Shown piece by piece: positions 41,792 to 47,983 of a stretch of 63,128 nt of DNA (within the stretch, counting starts at the first letter, position 1; each line of letters starts with the position of its first letter). Origin of the DNA: a virus; IMG/VR virus record IMGVR_UViG_3300025266_000001, positions 1-63,128 of that record; one strand, written 5' to 3'. A program made the translations under genes and the position numbers. The notes under the pieces are model-generated. The model made no database searches and was not told the DNA's origin. It saw only the letters and a list, made by a program, of their open reading frames with translations.

Positions 41792-41836
41792 ACCTGCGCC
41801 CCATCGAAGGGCAGTATCGGAATACAACACGCAGGT
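41792..41836 (-). ncRNA. three-way-junction leader 1
   Basis: Outer stem ACCTGCG/CGCAGGT encloses hairpins GTAT-TCCG-ATAC and CCC-TTCGAT-GGG. It is followed by GCTAACTTAAAT and the ATG of the downstream gene. Two other leaders have the same plan and tail. Confidence 0.5.
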
Positions 41837-41847
41837 AAGAAGGGGAA

Positions 41848-42048
41848 TTAGTTACATTCTGTGCTATAGGCATCTTGATAGTCCTTTAACCTAGATGTCG
41901 GATTGTCATACAGTCCGCTCGGAAGCATTATACGTGCGTGAGGTAAGCCCCAGTTTTTTTGAGTCTGTAACTCAATACACATACCTCGTAGTTCATTGTT
42001 GTTCATCTCAGAAGGAATTACTGAGGAATATTTGTTGTAATGTATCAT
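41848..42048 (-). CDS. hypothetical early protein
   Basis: A 66-residue protein (MIHYNKYSSVIPSEMNNNEL at the start) with no known motif. It ends 12 bases before three-way-junction leader 1 and starts 12 bases after the upstream gene. Confidence 0.55.
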   Translation of the reverse strand: MIHYNKYSSVIPSEMNNNELRGMCIELQTQKNWGLPHARIMLPSGLYDNPTSRLKDYQDAYSTECN

Positions 42049-42060
42049 AGTTTTAAGTTG

Positions 42061-42441
42061 TTAAATTTCATAATTATTATCAATCCAAGTCAAAAGGGTT
42101 TTTTTGTTGGTCACCCCTAGCATCATAAATAGCTTGAAAAAGTTTAGCGTTCCACCAATATCATTGGACTGGTTTAATGCGTTCCACTTCTCATTTAAGT
42201 GCCTTCCAGTAAGTAAACTGTCTGCCCATACAAGGTCAATCCAATTGTTCGGAAAGTTGTTAGCAAAATACATAAATGTCGTTATCTCACTATCATCATC
42301 AACAGACTCAGTTACAACCATCCTGTGCTTCTGAGCTTCTAACACTAGCACAGGTAAACAAAGGTTATAAAGTTCTTCGCTATTAAACTTAGCTACCAAC
42401 TCTGCGTGGTTTTTACTTTCAAAATATACTTTTATCATCAT
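42061..42441 (-). CDS. conserved phage hypothetical protein
   Basis: About 126 residues from the ATG giving MMIKVYFESKNHAELVAKFN. The longer TTG start would lie in the three-way-junction leader. The segment ELYNLCLPVLVLEAQKHRMV, then VTESV resembles small conserved proteins of other Bacteroidota phages. Function unknown. Confidence 0.65.
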   Translation of the reverse strand: MMIKVYFESKNHAELVAKFNSEELYNLCLPVLVLEAQKHRMVVTESVDDDSEITTFMYFANNFPNNWIDLVWADSLLTGRHLNEKWNALNQSNDIGGTLNFFKLFMMLGVTNKKTLLTWIDNNYEI

Positions 42442-42471
42442 TCTAAAATTTAAGTTAGCTTCGGGAAGCAA

Positions 42472-42505
42472 TTTCGCTTTGCTCTAAGTACGTCTACGTA
42501 TCCCG
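42472..42505 (-). ncRNA. three-way-junction leader 2
   Basis: Outer stem CGGGA/TCCCG, inner hairpins TACG-TAGA-CGTA and AGCAA-AGCGAAA-TTGCT, followed by AAGCTAACTTAAAT and the ATG. It starts about 10 bases after the upstream stop codon. Confidence 0.5.
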
Positions 42506-42514
42506 TTGTTGTTT

Positions 42515-42814
42515 TTAAGATTGTTGTTGGTTGTGCCACTTAATGAATTGAACTACCATATCATACGAAGGTGTTATTCTTCCCGTAACTAGTTCATCCC
42601 GAATCAATAGAAATTCTTCAAGGTCATAGACTCCTTCAATCTTTTCTATTTTTTGAACTACTTCCATTAGCCAGTCCCACGAAGTATGGTAGTGGGTGTC
42701 CTGTAGGGTTCTTTCGTTGTCATCTGAATATCTTACCATTTTGTGCCCGTTTCCTTCATAGGTTTCAAAACCCATAAACTCTGCTACCAATCTATTACTT
42801 TCTTGCTTCTGCAT
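42515..42814 (-). CDS. conserved phage hypothetical protein
   Basis: A 99-residue protein. NRLVAEFMGFETYEG followed by YHTSWDWLMEVVQKIEKIEG is a combination seen in many phage early proteins without known function. No membrane segment. It is followed by three-way-junction leader 2. Confidence 0.7.
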   Translation of the reverse strand: MQKQESNRLVAEFMGFETYEGNGHKMVRYSDDNERTLQDTHYHTSWDWLMEVVQKIEKIEGVYDLEEFLLIRDELVTGRITPSYDMVVQFIKWHNQQQS

Positions 42815-42846
42815 ATCGTTTTATTTTAGTGGTTTAAAATTGTGTT

Positions 42847-43086
42847 CTATATCCTCGGCACAAAATGCTCATCCTGTACCATTAGTCCAGTAAAATCGTG
42901 GACAATATCGCTCTGTGAGAAGTATGACGCATCGCTGAACAGTCTGTCTGCCCAGTCCGCATTATTCATCACAAATACACCACATACACCTATAACAGTT
43001 AACCGTTGCAGGTCAGCGTAGTGGTTTAATACATTCGTTGGTATAGCGTCTTTCAATAGTTCTGATAATTCTGTAATTCGTTTCAT
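42847..43086 (-). CDS. hypothetical early protein
   Basis: A 79-residue protein (MKRITELSELLKDAIPTNVL at the start), soluble. Its start overlaps the stop of the upstream membrane protein by ATGA. Function unknown. Confidence 0.6.
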   Translation of the reverse strand: MKRITELSELLKDAIPTNVLNHYADLQRLTVIGVCGVFVMNNADWADRLFSDASYFSQSDIVHDFTGLMVQDEHFVPRI

Positions 43087-43250
43087 AATTTGTTACGTGT
43101 TAAAATGATTAGAATGGTATTAAAAATAATTAGCAATTCAAGCACAACAATACTGTCAATGCCTATGCCATCTACGCCTTCATTTACTGCCCACATAAAA
43201 ATGCAGAGCAAAACTAATAGCGTCATAAATAAAATGTCCTTTGTTTTCAT
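43083..43250 (-). CDS. small two-helix membrane protein
   Basis: A 55-residue protein with two membrane helices (ILFMTLLVLLCIFMWAV and SIVVLELLIIFNTILIIL) joined by an acidic turn. Start follows three-way-junction leader 3; stop overlaps the next start. Holin-like size, but placed among early genes, so an envelope or exclusion function is equally possible. Confidence 0.62.
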   Translation of the reverse strand: MKTKDILFMTLLVLLCIFMWAVNEGVDGIGIDSIVVLELLIIFNTILIILTRNKL

Positions 43251-43271
43251 ACTGAATATTTAAAGTTAGCC

Positions 43272-43317
43272 ATCTGCGTAGTTATCGCTACTATGAAATG
43301 CCCATTGCATCGCAGAT
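43272..43317 (-). ncRNA. three-way-junction leader 3
   Basis: Outer stem ATCTGCG/CGCAGAT, inner hairpins ATGC-AATGG-GCAT and TAGT-AGCGATA-ACTA, followed by GGCTAACTTTAAAT and the ATG of the membrane protein. Confidence 0.5.
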
Positions 43318-43378
43318 TATTTGGTCTCGCTATATGGGGAGTCTTTATACTTTTCCCTAGCAAAATTCGTATATCACT

Positions 43379-43484
43379 TCAGCGCCCACATCATTAACCC
43401 CATCTACAGATGGCTAAACACTTGATTATCGTGCTAGAAACCAAACAGCTATTAGCTATTGGCTGACAGTATTTTATGCGCTGA
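43379..43484 (-). ncRNA. structured noncoding segment
   Basis: TCAGCGC and GCGCTGA close a region with a bulged CCAA..AGCT/AGCT..TTGG hairpin and a CATC/GATG hairpin. It lies in the 315-base gene-free gap between the genes at 43250 and 43566, after hammerhead 2. The gap has no ORF of note, so it may be a stable small RNA released by the ribozyme. Confidence 0.4.
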
Positions 43485-43516
43485 TATCACTATACTATTA
43501 CAATATGTCAATGAAC

Positions 43517-43566
43517 GATAACGACGCTTCTCAGCGTTTCGCCTCATAAAGGCTCATCAGGTTACC
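43517..43566 (-). ncRNA. hammerhead ribozyme 2
   Basis: A textbook core on the - strand: stem I GGTAAC, CTGATGA, stem II GCC-TTTATGA-GGC, GAAA, stem III with GAGA tetraloop, GTC, and GTTATC completing stem I (6 bp with one G-U). Cleavage is expected after the C at 43523. The G of the upstream stop codon TAG is the first base of stem I. Stem III and its loop are identical to hammerhead 1 over 18 bases. Confidence 0.92.
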
Positions 43567-43802
43567 TAATATAAGTCAGACTTCTTAATAGCACTGACCT
43601 CCGCTTTAGGTAACTCGTCACAGTACGTTAAAAACATATCGAAAGACCTTCCACAGTTTCTGTCCGCAACCCGCCACGATGCAGATAGTTCTTCATCAGC
43701 ATTCTCAATATCATCTCGTAGATTGTTGTAAGTGTTATACTTTACCAACCACGATATCGCCTTGTTCACCGTGGATTGATGTTTTGGGTTGATTGCTTTC
43801 AT
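43566..43802 (-). CDS. hypothetical early protein
   Basis: A 78-residue protein (MKAINPKHQSTVNKAISWLV at the start), helical, no known motif. The stop codon TAG leads directly into hammerhead 2. A 12-base gap separates it from the upstream gene. Confidence 0.6.
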   Translation of the reverse strand: MKAINPKHQSTVNKAISWLVKYNTYNNLRDDIENADEELSASWRVADRNCGRSFDMFLTYCDELPKAEVSAIKKSDLY

Positions 43803-43814
43803 AATGATATAGAT

Positions 43815-44048
43815 TTAGTATTGGTTTTGAATAAATGTTGAACATATAGCACTTACGTAGCCATCTCCATCTAGAGAAATCCAGCCACTGCTAGTCATCT
43901 CTTTACAGAATTTTGAGTAGGTCATATTTAAAGTGTTTTCTGCCCCGCCTTCACAATAATCTTTAGCACATTCATATGCTAATTTCTTGTTGGTGAATAC
44001 TCCTAGTATCCCATCTTGATTTCCTTGTACTACTATTAGTTTTTTCAT
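43815..44048 (-). CDS. hypothetical early protein
   Basis: A 77-residue protein (MKKLIVVQGNQDGILGVFTN at the start) with a beta-alpha opening and a Gly-rich turn; similar openings occur in small phage proteins. It follows a short ORF by two bases. Confidence 0.6.
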   Translation of the reverse strand: MKKLIVVQGNQDGILGVFTNKKLAYECAKDYCEGGAENTLNMTYSKFCKEMTSSGWISLDGDGYVSAICSTFIQNQY

Positions 44049-44050
44049 AA

Positions 44051-44149
44051 TTATATAGATTTATATTGGTTGGCTTCATTTACCGCTGACGCATTAGGCG
44101 TAGCGCTTGTAGTTGTTAACGCAGTTTTAATTAGTCGAGTATTAGTCAT
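44051..44149 (-). CDS. tiny leader ORF
   Basis: A 32-residue Thr/Ala-rich ORF (MTNTRLIKTALTTTSATPNA at the start), first of the leftward block. It may be a leader peptide. Only spacing (2 bases to the next start) supports translation. Confidence 0.4.
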   Translation of the reverse strand: MTNTRLIKTALTTTSATPNASAVNEANQYKSI

Positions 44150-44281
44150 TTATTCGTTATTTATGATGCAATGTGCTGAACATCAGCTACTTACGTCGGT
44201 TTTCTAAGAGGGAGTATCTCTCCCATAGAACAAATCTCGACTAATTCTAGACTATAACCTAATTAATTCTCGACTAATTCT
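44132..44281. promoter_or_regulatory. 11-bp phased TTCTCGACTA sites, left cluster
   Basis: ATCTCGACTA (44234), TTCTAGACTA (44245) and TTCTCGACTA (44267) fall on one 11-bp register; an inverted copy TAGTCGAGTA is at 44132. They lie before the first leftward gene and overlap a promoter-like GAGATTTG on the - strand, so operator function is likely. A GGGAG/CTCCC hairpin is at about 44211-44225. Confidence 0.55.
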
Positions 44282-44285
44282 GTTT

Positions 44286-44615
44286 ATGTGGGAATTAACT
44301 CACATTTATCCGCACCATATTTCTAGGACAGAGTTTAAGCAAGGTCTGAAGGGGTTTAGTTTCTCAGTGTTTGCGGGGGTTGTGGGCGCATTGCTAGTCG
44401 GATATTGTGCGGACAAGCGCGGAAGCGGGCGCAGGCGGTGGCGGTGGGGATACTGGTTGCGGGTGCGCAGGCGGTGGCGGTGGGGTGTATCAAAACGCCA
44501 AAAAAACGGAGCGGAAAGTTTCAAATCAACAAGGGGCTATCACAAAAAAAATCGTTTTCCTACAAGGGATCCTCCTCGTAGATCTATATATTACCCAAAC
44601 CCTCTGGATATCTAA
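44286..44615 (+). CDS. doubtful ORF over G-rich repeats
   Basis: A 109-codon frame whose first 45 residues look real, with a membrane-like helix (FSFSVFAGVVGALLVGYCAD), but which then translates the G-rich repeat into Arg/Trp. In another frame the repeat reads as a Gly-rich tail with GCGCAGGGGG. A short membrane protein with a frameshift, or chance, are both possible. Confidence 0.25.
   Translation: MWELTHIYPHHISRTEFKQGLKGFSFSVFAGVVGALLVGYCADKRGSGRRRWRWGYWLRVRRRWRWGVSKRQKNGAESFKSTRGYHKKNRFPTRDPPRRSIYYPNPLDI
44429..44485 (+). repeat. G-rich direct repeat
   Basis: A 21-base GC-rich unit (containing GGCGGTGGCGGTGGGG) occurs at 44429-44449 and 44465-44485. Each copy has four G runs and could form a G-quadruplex. 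The surrounding genome is about one-third GC, so this is a sharp compositional island in the control region. Confidence 0.7.
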
Positions 44616-44629
44616 TAAATTTTTTTTCG

Positions 44630-44637
44630 TATCTTTG
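44630..44637 (+). promoter_or_regulatory. -7 box, possibly leaderless promoter
   Basis: TATCTTTG, an exact TAnnTTTG match; the ATG of the 52-residue gene starts five bases after its last G. First promoter of the rightward middle block. Confidence 0.65.
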
Positions 44638-44641
44638 TGGG

Positions 44642-44800
44642 ATGGATGATTGGTCTCTTGAGTTACAGAACAGGTTGGGTATAGGGTTAGCGTTTGGTTG
44701 GTCTTGGTACGAGCAGGATTCGGAGTTTGATTATTCGGAGTTCATTTTATTTTTAGGGGTAGTAAGTTTAAATTTTAAATACGAAAGATATGAAGTATAA
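44642..44800 (+). CDS. small hypothetical protein
   Basis: A 52-residue protein with an amphipathic, aromatic sequence (GIGLAFGWSWYEQDSEFDYS) and a short hydrophobic stretch (FILFLGVVSLNF). It overlaps the next gene by 11 bases. Promoter spacing suggests a leaderless mRNA. No family recognised. Confidence 0.6.
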   Translation: MDDWSLELQNRLGIGLAFGWSWYEQDSEFDYSEFILFLGVVSLNFKYERYEV

Positions 44801-44978
44801 GAGTATGGGTGGGTTGACTGTCAAGGACGGGAGATTGGTTAACGATAGATCTGCGGGTTTATCTGGCATTTCTGAAGCCAACAATTTAAGGAATATGAAG
44901 AGTCATTCTGACAAGGTTGGTATGATTTCTGATGGAATATTATTGGCTGAAGCCAAGAAGAAAATGATGGGAATGTAG
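44790..44978 (+). CDS. small hypothetical protein
   Basis: A 62-residue basic protein, Ser/Asn/Met-rich (KSHSDKVGMISDGILLAEAK). A strong terminator follows, so the two small genes form their own unit ahead of groEL. Function unknown. Confidence 0.6.
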   Translation: MKYKSMGGLTVKDGRLVNDRSAGLSGISEANNLRNMKSHSDKVGMISDGILLAEAKKKMMGM

Positions 44979-45003
44979 TTTTATTTTGATTGATTGATTG
45001 TGA

Positions 45004-45030
45004 GAGGGGATTAGGGTCCCCTCTTTTTTT
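45004..45030 (+). terminator. intrinsic terminator
   Basis: GAGGGGA pairs with TCCCCTC around six bases, followed by seven T. Confidence 0.9.
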
Positions 45031-45055
45031 GTTTTATACTTTTTTCTCCGTCTAA

Positions 45056-45087
45056 TTCTCGACTAGTTCTCGACTAGTTCTCGACTA
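45056..45087. promoter_or_regulatory. 11-bp phased TTCTCGACTA sites, right cluster
   Basis: Three perfect copies of TTCTCGACTA at 45056, 45067 and 45078, exactly 11 bp apart. The same sequence lies in the left cluster 0.8 kb away. One helical turn spacing suggests cooperative binding of a repressor or initiator. Confidence 0.7.
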
Positions 45088-45117
45088 ATAGTCTCTTTAA
45101 GGTGTTGGTTTTAACAC

Positions 45118-45260
45118 TGTTGTGTTGGTGTTATGTTGATATTATGTTAATATTTTTGATCTAACTATCTGATCTTCAGTACGACTACTCTTTATGTTGA
45201 TTTTAAAACGATTTTGAAATAATAAATAAATATATATATATACAATATCTCCACCCCCCC
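45118..45260. repeat. iteron module B with AT-rich tract
   Basis: TTGTGTTGGT (45120), TTATGTTGAT (45131), TTATGTTAAT (45142) and TTATGTTGAT (45192) have the same offsets as module A. GACTACTCTTT is shared, then comes AT-rich DNA (45206-45245) and a C run. It lies before the groEL promoter. Overall identity to module A over about 90 bases is roughly 80 percent. Confidence 0.7.
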
Positions 45261-45307
45261 CCTAGAGAGAAAAAAAAACAACATTTTTTTTATATGAATT
45301 AATTGTC

Positions 45308-45315
45308 TACCTTTG
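45308..45315 (+). promoter_or_regulatory. groEL -7 box
   Basis: TACCTTTG matches TAnnTTTG and lies 29 bases before the chosen groEL ATG. Confidence 0.75.
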
Positions 45316-45344
45316 TCTTTATTATAAATAAAAAATCAAATCAA

Positions 45345-46925
45345 ATGTCAGAACTAGGATACTCTCCAAAGAACTTATTGTTCGATGACACGGGCAGAAA
45401 AAAACTAATTAAAGGGATTACTACAATTGCTTCAGCAGTTAAGTCGACACTTGGACCTTCGGGTCAGACAGTGCTGATTGAATCGCCTCACCACACACAC
45501 GGAATAACTGTCACCAAGGATGGAGTAACTGTCGCTAAGGCGGTAGACTTATTAGATCCTGTCGAGAACCTTGCGGTTCGTATGATGAAGGAGGCAGCCG
45601 ATAGGACGGCAACGGAAGCGGGTGATGGTACGACAACGGCTATTGTCTTAACTGAAGCACTTGTTAGTTCTGGGTTTGATTTACTTAATCAAGATGGCAT
45701 CAACAAGACTGAGGTATTGCGTGAGCTTGTATCTCTAACCAATGATGTTTGTAAGAACTTAAAGAAGAAATCTAAGCGGGTTACTCAAAAAAGGTTAAGG
45801 GATGTGGCTACTATATCGGCTAACAACGACAAGAACTTAGGAAAGATTATATCTGATGTCTATTCAAAGGTTGGCAAGACGGGTATCGTTACTGTTGATA
45901 AGTCACAGACGAGCACCACTCATTATGAGACAACAAATGGGCTGAAGGTAGACAGGGGTTATTCGAGTGATCTGTTTATAAATGATCACCGGAAGGACGA
46001 GTGTATTTTAGAAGACACATATGTACTTGTGAGTGACGCTGAGATAAATAACTTACTTACTATTGAGAGCATACTAAAACCAATTATACAAGACGGCAAG
46101 AGATTGTTGATCATCGCGCCTTGTTCTCAGAATGTGCTAAACACTTTATCGGCAAATGTAATGAAGGGCGGGTTGAAAATATGTGCTATCACGCCACCGA
46201 ACTTTGGGTACAAGCAACACGAGCTAATGAATGACATTGCGCTTACTGTTGGGGCTACATATTTTTCTGAGAAGACTGGTGATGACTTAAGTATTATAAC
46301 TGTTGCTGATTTGGGGAGTGCCTCGAAGGTAATTGTATCTAGGGACTCTACTATTATTGTAAAGGATACCATAGAGGATGAGCCTGCGGTAACTGAGAGG
46401 GTTGAGCAATTGTGGGCAGCCCACAAGATGGCGAGCAACAAAACAGATAGAGACTTCATACTATCACGGATAGCTTCCCTTACGGGAGGTGTTGGTGTGA
46501 TATATGTTGGAGGAGCCACTGACCTAGAGCAGAAGGAGCTTTATGATCGTGTGGATGATGCGGTGTGTGCTGTTCGTTCGGCACTTGAAGATGGTATTCT
46601 TCCGGGTGGAGGGATAGCACTTCTAAATGAGTCAATAAACCTACCATCTAGTGCCGCGGGACATATTTTAGGTGCAGCACTTAGGGCTCCATTTAATCAG
46701 ATTTGCGAGAACGCCGGTGCTAATCTTATAACACCACCACTTAAAGCATATGATGAGGGATGGGACATAAAAAACAATTCTGAGTATGGCAATATGTACA
46801 GGATGGGGATCATTGATCCTTTGAAGGTAACTAAGTCGGCGCTGCAGAGCGCGGTATCGGTTGCTGTAACAATATTATCTACCAATGCTATTATCACAAT
46901 GGCACGGACATATGAGACAAATTAA
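45345..46925 (+). CDS. groEL: phage-encoded GroEL chaperonin
   Basis: A 526-residue group I chaperonin. Hallmarks are present: SAVKSTLGPSGQTVLI and ITVTKDGVTVAKAVDL near the N-terminus, the ATPase motif AGDGTTTAIVL, and DAVCAVRSALEDGILPGGGI with the catalytic Asp region near the C-terminus. The Gly-Gly-Met tail is missing. ATG at 45345 is chosen over an upstream TTG because the promoter box overlaps that TTG. It is followed by groES, so the phage brings a full folding machine, probably for its own capsid or tail proteins. A few large phages are known to carry GroEL; a phage groEL-groES pair is uncommon. Confidence 0.95.
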   Translation: MSELGYSPKNLLFDDTGRKKLIKGITTIASAVKSTLGPSGQTVLIESPHHTHGITVTKDGVTVAKAVDLLDPVENLAVRMMKEAADRTATEAGDGTTTAIVLTEALVSSGFDLLNQDGINKTEVLRELVSLTNDVCKNLKKKSKRVTQKRLRDVATISANNDKNLGKIISDVYSKVGKTGIVTVDKSQTSTTHYETTNGLKVDRGYSSDLFINDHRKDECILEDTYVLVSDAEINNLLTIESILKPIIQDGKRLLIIAPCSQNVLNTLSANVMKGGLKICAITPPNFGYKQHELMNDIALTVGATYFSEKTGDDLSIITVADLGSASKVIVSRDSTIIVKDTIEDEPAVTERVEQLWAAHKMASNKTDRDFILSRIASLTGGVGVIYVGGATDLEQKELYDRVDDAVCAVRSALEDGILPGGGIALLNESINLPSSAAGHILGAALRAPFNQICENAGANLITPPLKAYDEGWDIKNNSEYGNMYRMGIIDPLKVTKSALQSAVSVAVTILSTNAIITMARTYETN

Positions 46926-46956
46926 AAGAAACTATGCTTGTATTTGAGTATCACCC

Positions 46957-46976
46957 AATATTGGGACTGCAATATT
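46957..46976 (+). promoter_or_regulatory. hairpin between groEL and groES
   Basis: AATATTG and CAATATT form a 7-bp stem around GGACTG in the 78-base gap. It may adjust the ratio of the two messages. A 33-codon ORF from 46934 that overlaps groES is probably chance. Confidence 0.4.
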
Positions 46977-47003
46977 ATTTTCAACCAATAAAAAAAAATA
47001 AAA

Positions 47004-47261
47004 ATGAGACCAATAGGAAAATATATATTAATTAAGACAATACCAGAGGAGGTTAGGGCTGAGTCTGGTTTAATTCTGTCTGCTGAAGATGTATCTAAGC
47101 TTCGTTACAAAAAAGGTTCTGTTGTGGAGCCGGGTGGCGATGTTTATTTACTAACGTCAGGCGATAGTATTTATTACGATACTAGTGCTGGATATACGAT
47201 GGTTATAAATGGCGAGACCTACACGATCATTAGGGAGTCTGATGTCGTTGTTGTCTTATAA
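47004..47261 (+). CDS. groES: phage-encoded GroES co-chaperonin
   Basis: An 85-residue GroES-like protein. The opening MRPIGKYILIKTIPEE aligns with the GroES first strand, ESGLILS takes the place of the mobile-loop GGIVL that contacts GroEL, and GSVVEPGGD with SGDSIYYD match the barrel. It is slightly shorter than bacterial GroES (about 97). Direct partner of the preceding groEL. Its 3' end overlaps the convergent winged-helix gene by 32 bases. Confidence 0.85.
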   Translation: MRPIGKYILIKTIPEEVRAESGLILSAEDVSKLRYKKGSVVEPGGDVYLLTSGDSIYYDTSAGYTMVINGETYTIIRESDVVVVL

Positions 47262-47703
47262 AGACATTCATTTTTTTTATCATATCGCGATATAGTCTAT
47301 CGGTGTAGCTAATATTAGCTAAGAATAACGGGTTGGTGCTTCTGTTTTCAGGGAATTCCTCCCCGTTTAGTTTTTTATACATTGATCCGATCATACGTCT
47401 TCCTTTGTATGATATTTCGTACAATGTTGCTTCCTTGCCCTTTCTTTTCCGGAAGACAACTATCCATCCGTCTCTCATAAGGTTGCTAAATCTTTTTGTA
47501 CTCCAAGACAGTAGCTCATCGAACTCATAAAATTTTGACTTGTTAAAATACTTTTCTGAATAAAGGAACAGAAGGACATCTAGATCTCCTGTTTTTAGGT
47601 TGTACTTTGCCTTCATAAAATATCGGATGACTCTCCAATACTTTAAATAATCTTGTGGCGGTTTAAAGTTATATTCCATTTGAATTGTTATTAAAATTTT
47701 CAT
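47230..47703 (-). CDS. winged-helix DNA-binding regulator (MarR-like)
   Basis: A 157-residue protein (start may be eight codons later at MEYNFKPPQDYL). GDLDVLLFLYSEKYFNKSKF, then ELLSWSTKRFSNLMRDGWIV and ATLYEISYKGRRMI form the helix-helix-wing plan of MarR-type regulators. It is the only leftward gene in this block and is transcribed from a divergent promoter facing the next gene, so it probably regulates the chaperonin, lysis or tail genes. Confidence 0.72.
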   Translation of the reverse strand: MKILITIQMEYNFKPPQDYLKYWRVIRYFMKAKYNLKTGDLDVLLFLYSEKYFNKSKFYEFDELLSWSTKRFSNLMRDGWIVVFRKRKGKEATLYEISYKGRRMIGSMYKKLNGEEFPENRSTNPLFLANISYTDRLYRDMIKKMNVFIRQQRHQTP

Positions 47704-47725
47704 TAAATTTGCATATACAAATATA
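47704..47725. promoter_or_regulatory. back-to-back -7 boxes
   Basis: TAAATTTG on the + strand (47704-47711) and TATATTTG on the - strand (47718-47725 as CAAATATA) lie within 22 bases between divergent starts 32 bases apart. The rightward box serves the 82-residue gene, the leftward box the regulator. Little room remains for two polymerases, which suggests mutually exclusive transcription. Confidence 0.6.
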
Positions 47726-47734
47726 GTAAAAATT

Positions 47735-47983
47735 ATGGGTTGCGAAGGAAAAACAGGACAGGCATTAAAGGATTGCGAGAAAAAGTCTAAGGTTTATAAG
47801 GCGAGTGAAGGCACTGTTGCTGATTTGAACGCGGCTAATTTTAAGAACAAGGACGTTATGAAGTGGTCTACCCCTAAGAAAAGGGTTGCTAAGAGCGGTG
47901 GTTCGGATCCTATAAGAGGATTGGGACAGTTAGGTCAAACCACAAGGATAGCTAGGCAAGGTACAAAAAGAAATAAAAAATGA
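47735..47983 (+). CDS. small basic hypothetical protein
   Basis: An 82-residue protein with two N-terminal Cys (MGCEGKTGQALKDCEKKSK) and a basic C-terminus (KRNKK). Gly-Gln-rich middle. First gene of the rightward lysis block. A 17-codon ORF overlaps its stop (47980-48033) but is doubtful. Confidence 0.6.
   Translation: MGCEGKTGQALKDCEKKSKVYKASEGTVADLNAANFKNKDVMKWSTPKKRVAKSGGSDPIRGLGQLGQTTRIARQGTKRNKK

Noticed and set aside
42472-42515. Hammerhead or twister fold for the three-way-junction leaders
   Set aside because: Core bases of both classes are missing, so they are reported as an unknown recurrent structure.
44165-44200. Third hammerhead near CTGATGTTCAGC
   Set aside because: The CTGATG fragment lacks the following A, GAAA and GTC; no three-stem fold can be drawn.
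44407-44649. 80-codon Gly-rich ORF
   Set aside because: It is produced by translating the G-rich repeat in one of several open frames and overlaps the promoter at 44630; chance is likelier.
45303-45345. Upstream TTG start for groEL
   Set aside because: The TTG lies before the TACCTTTG promoter box and the added residues do not match GroEL; the ATG at 45345 matches the family N-terminus.
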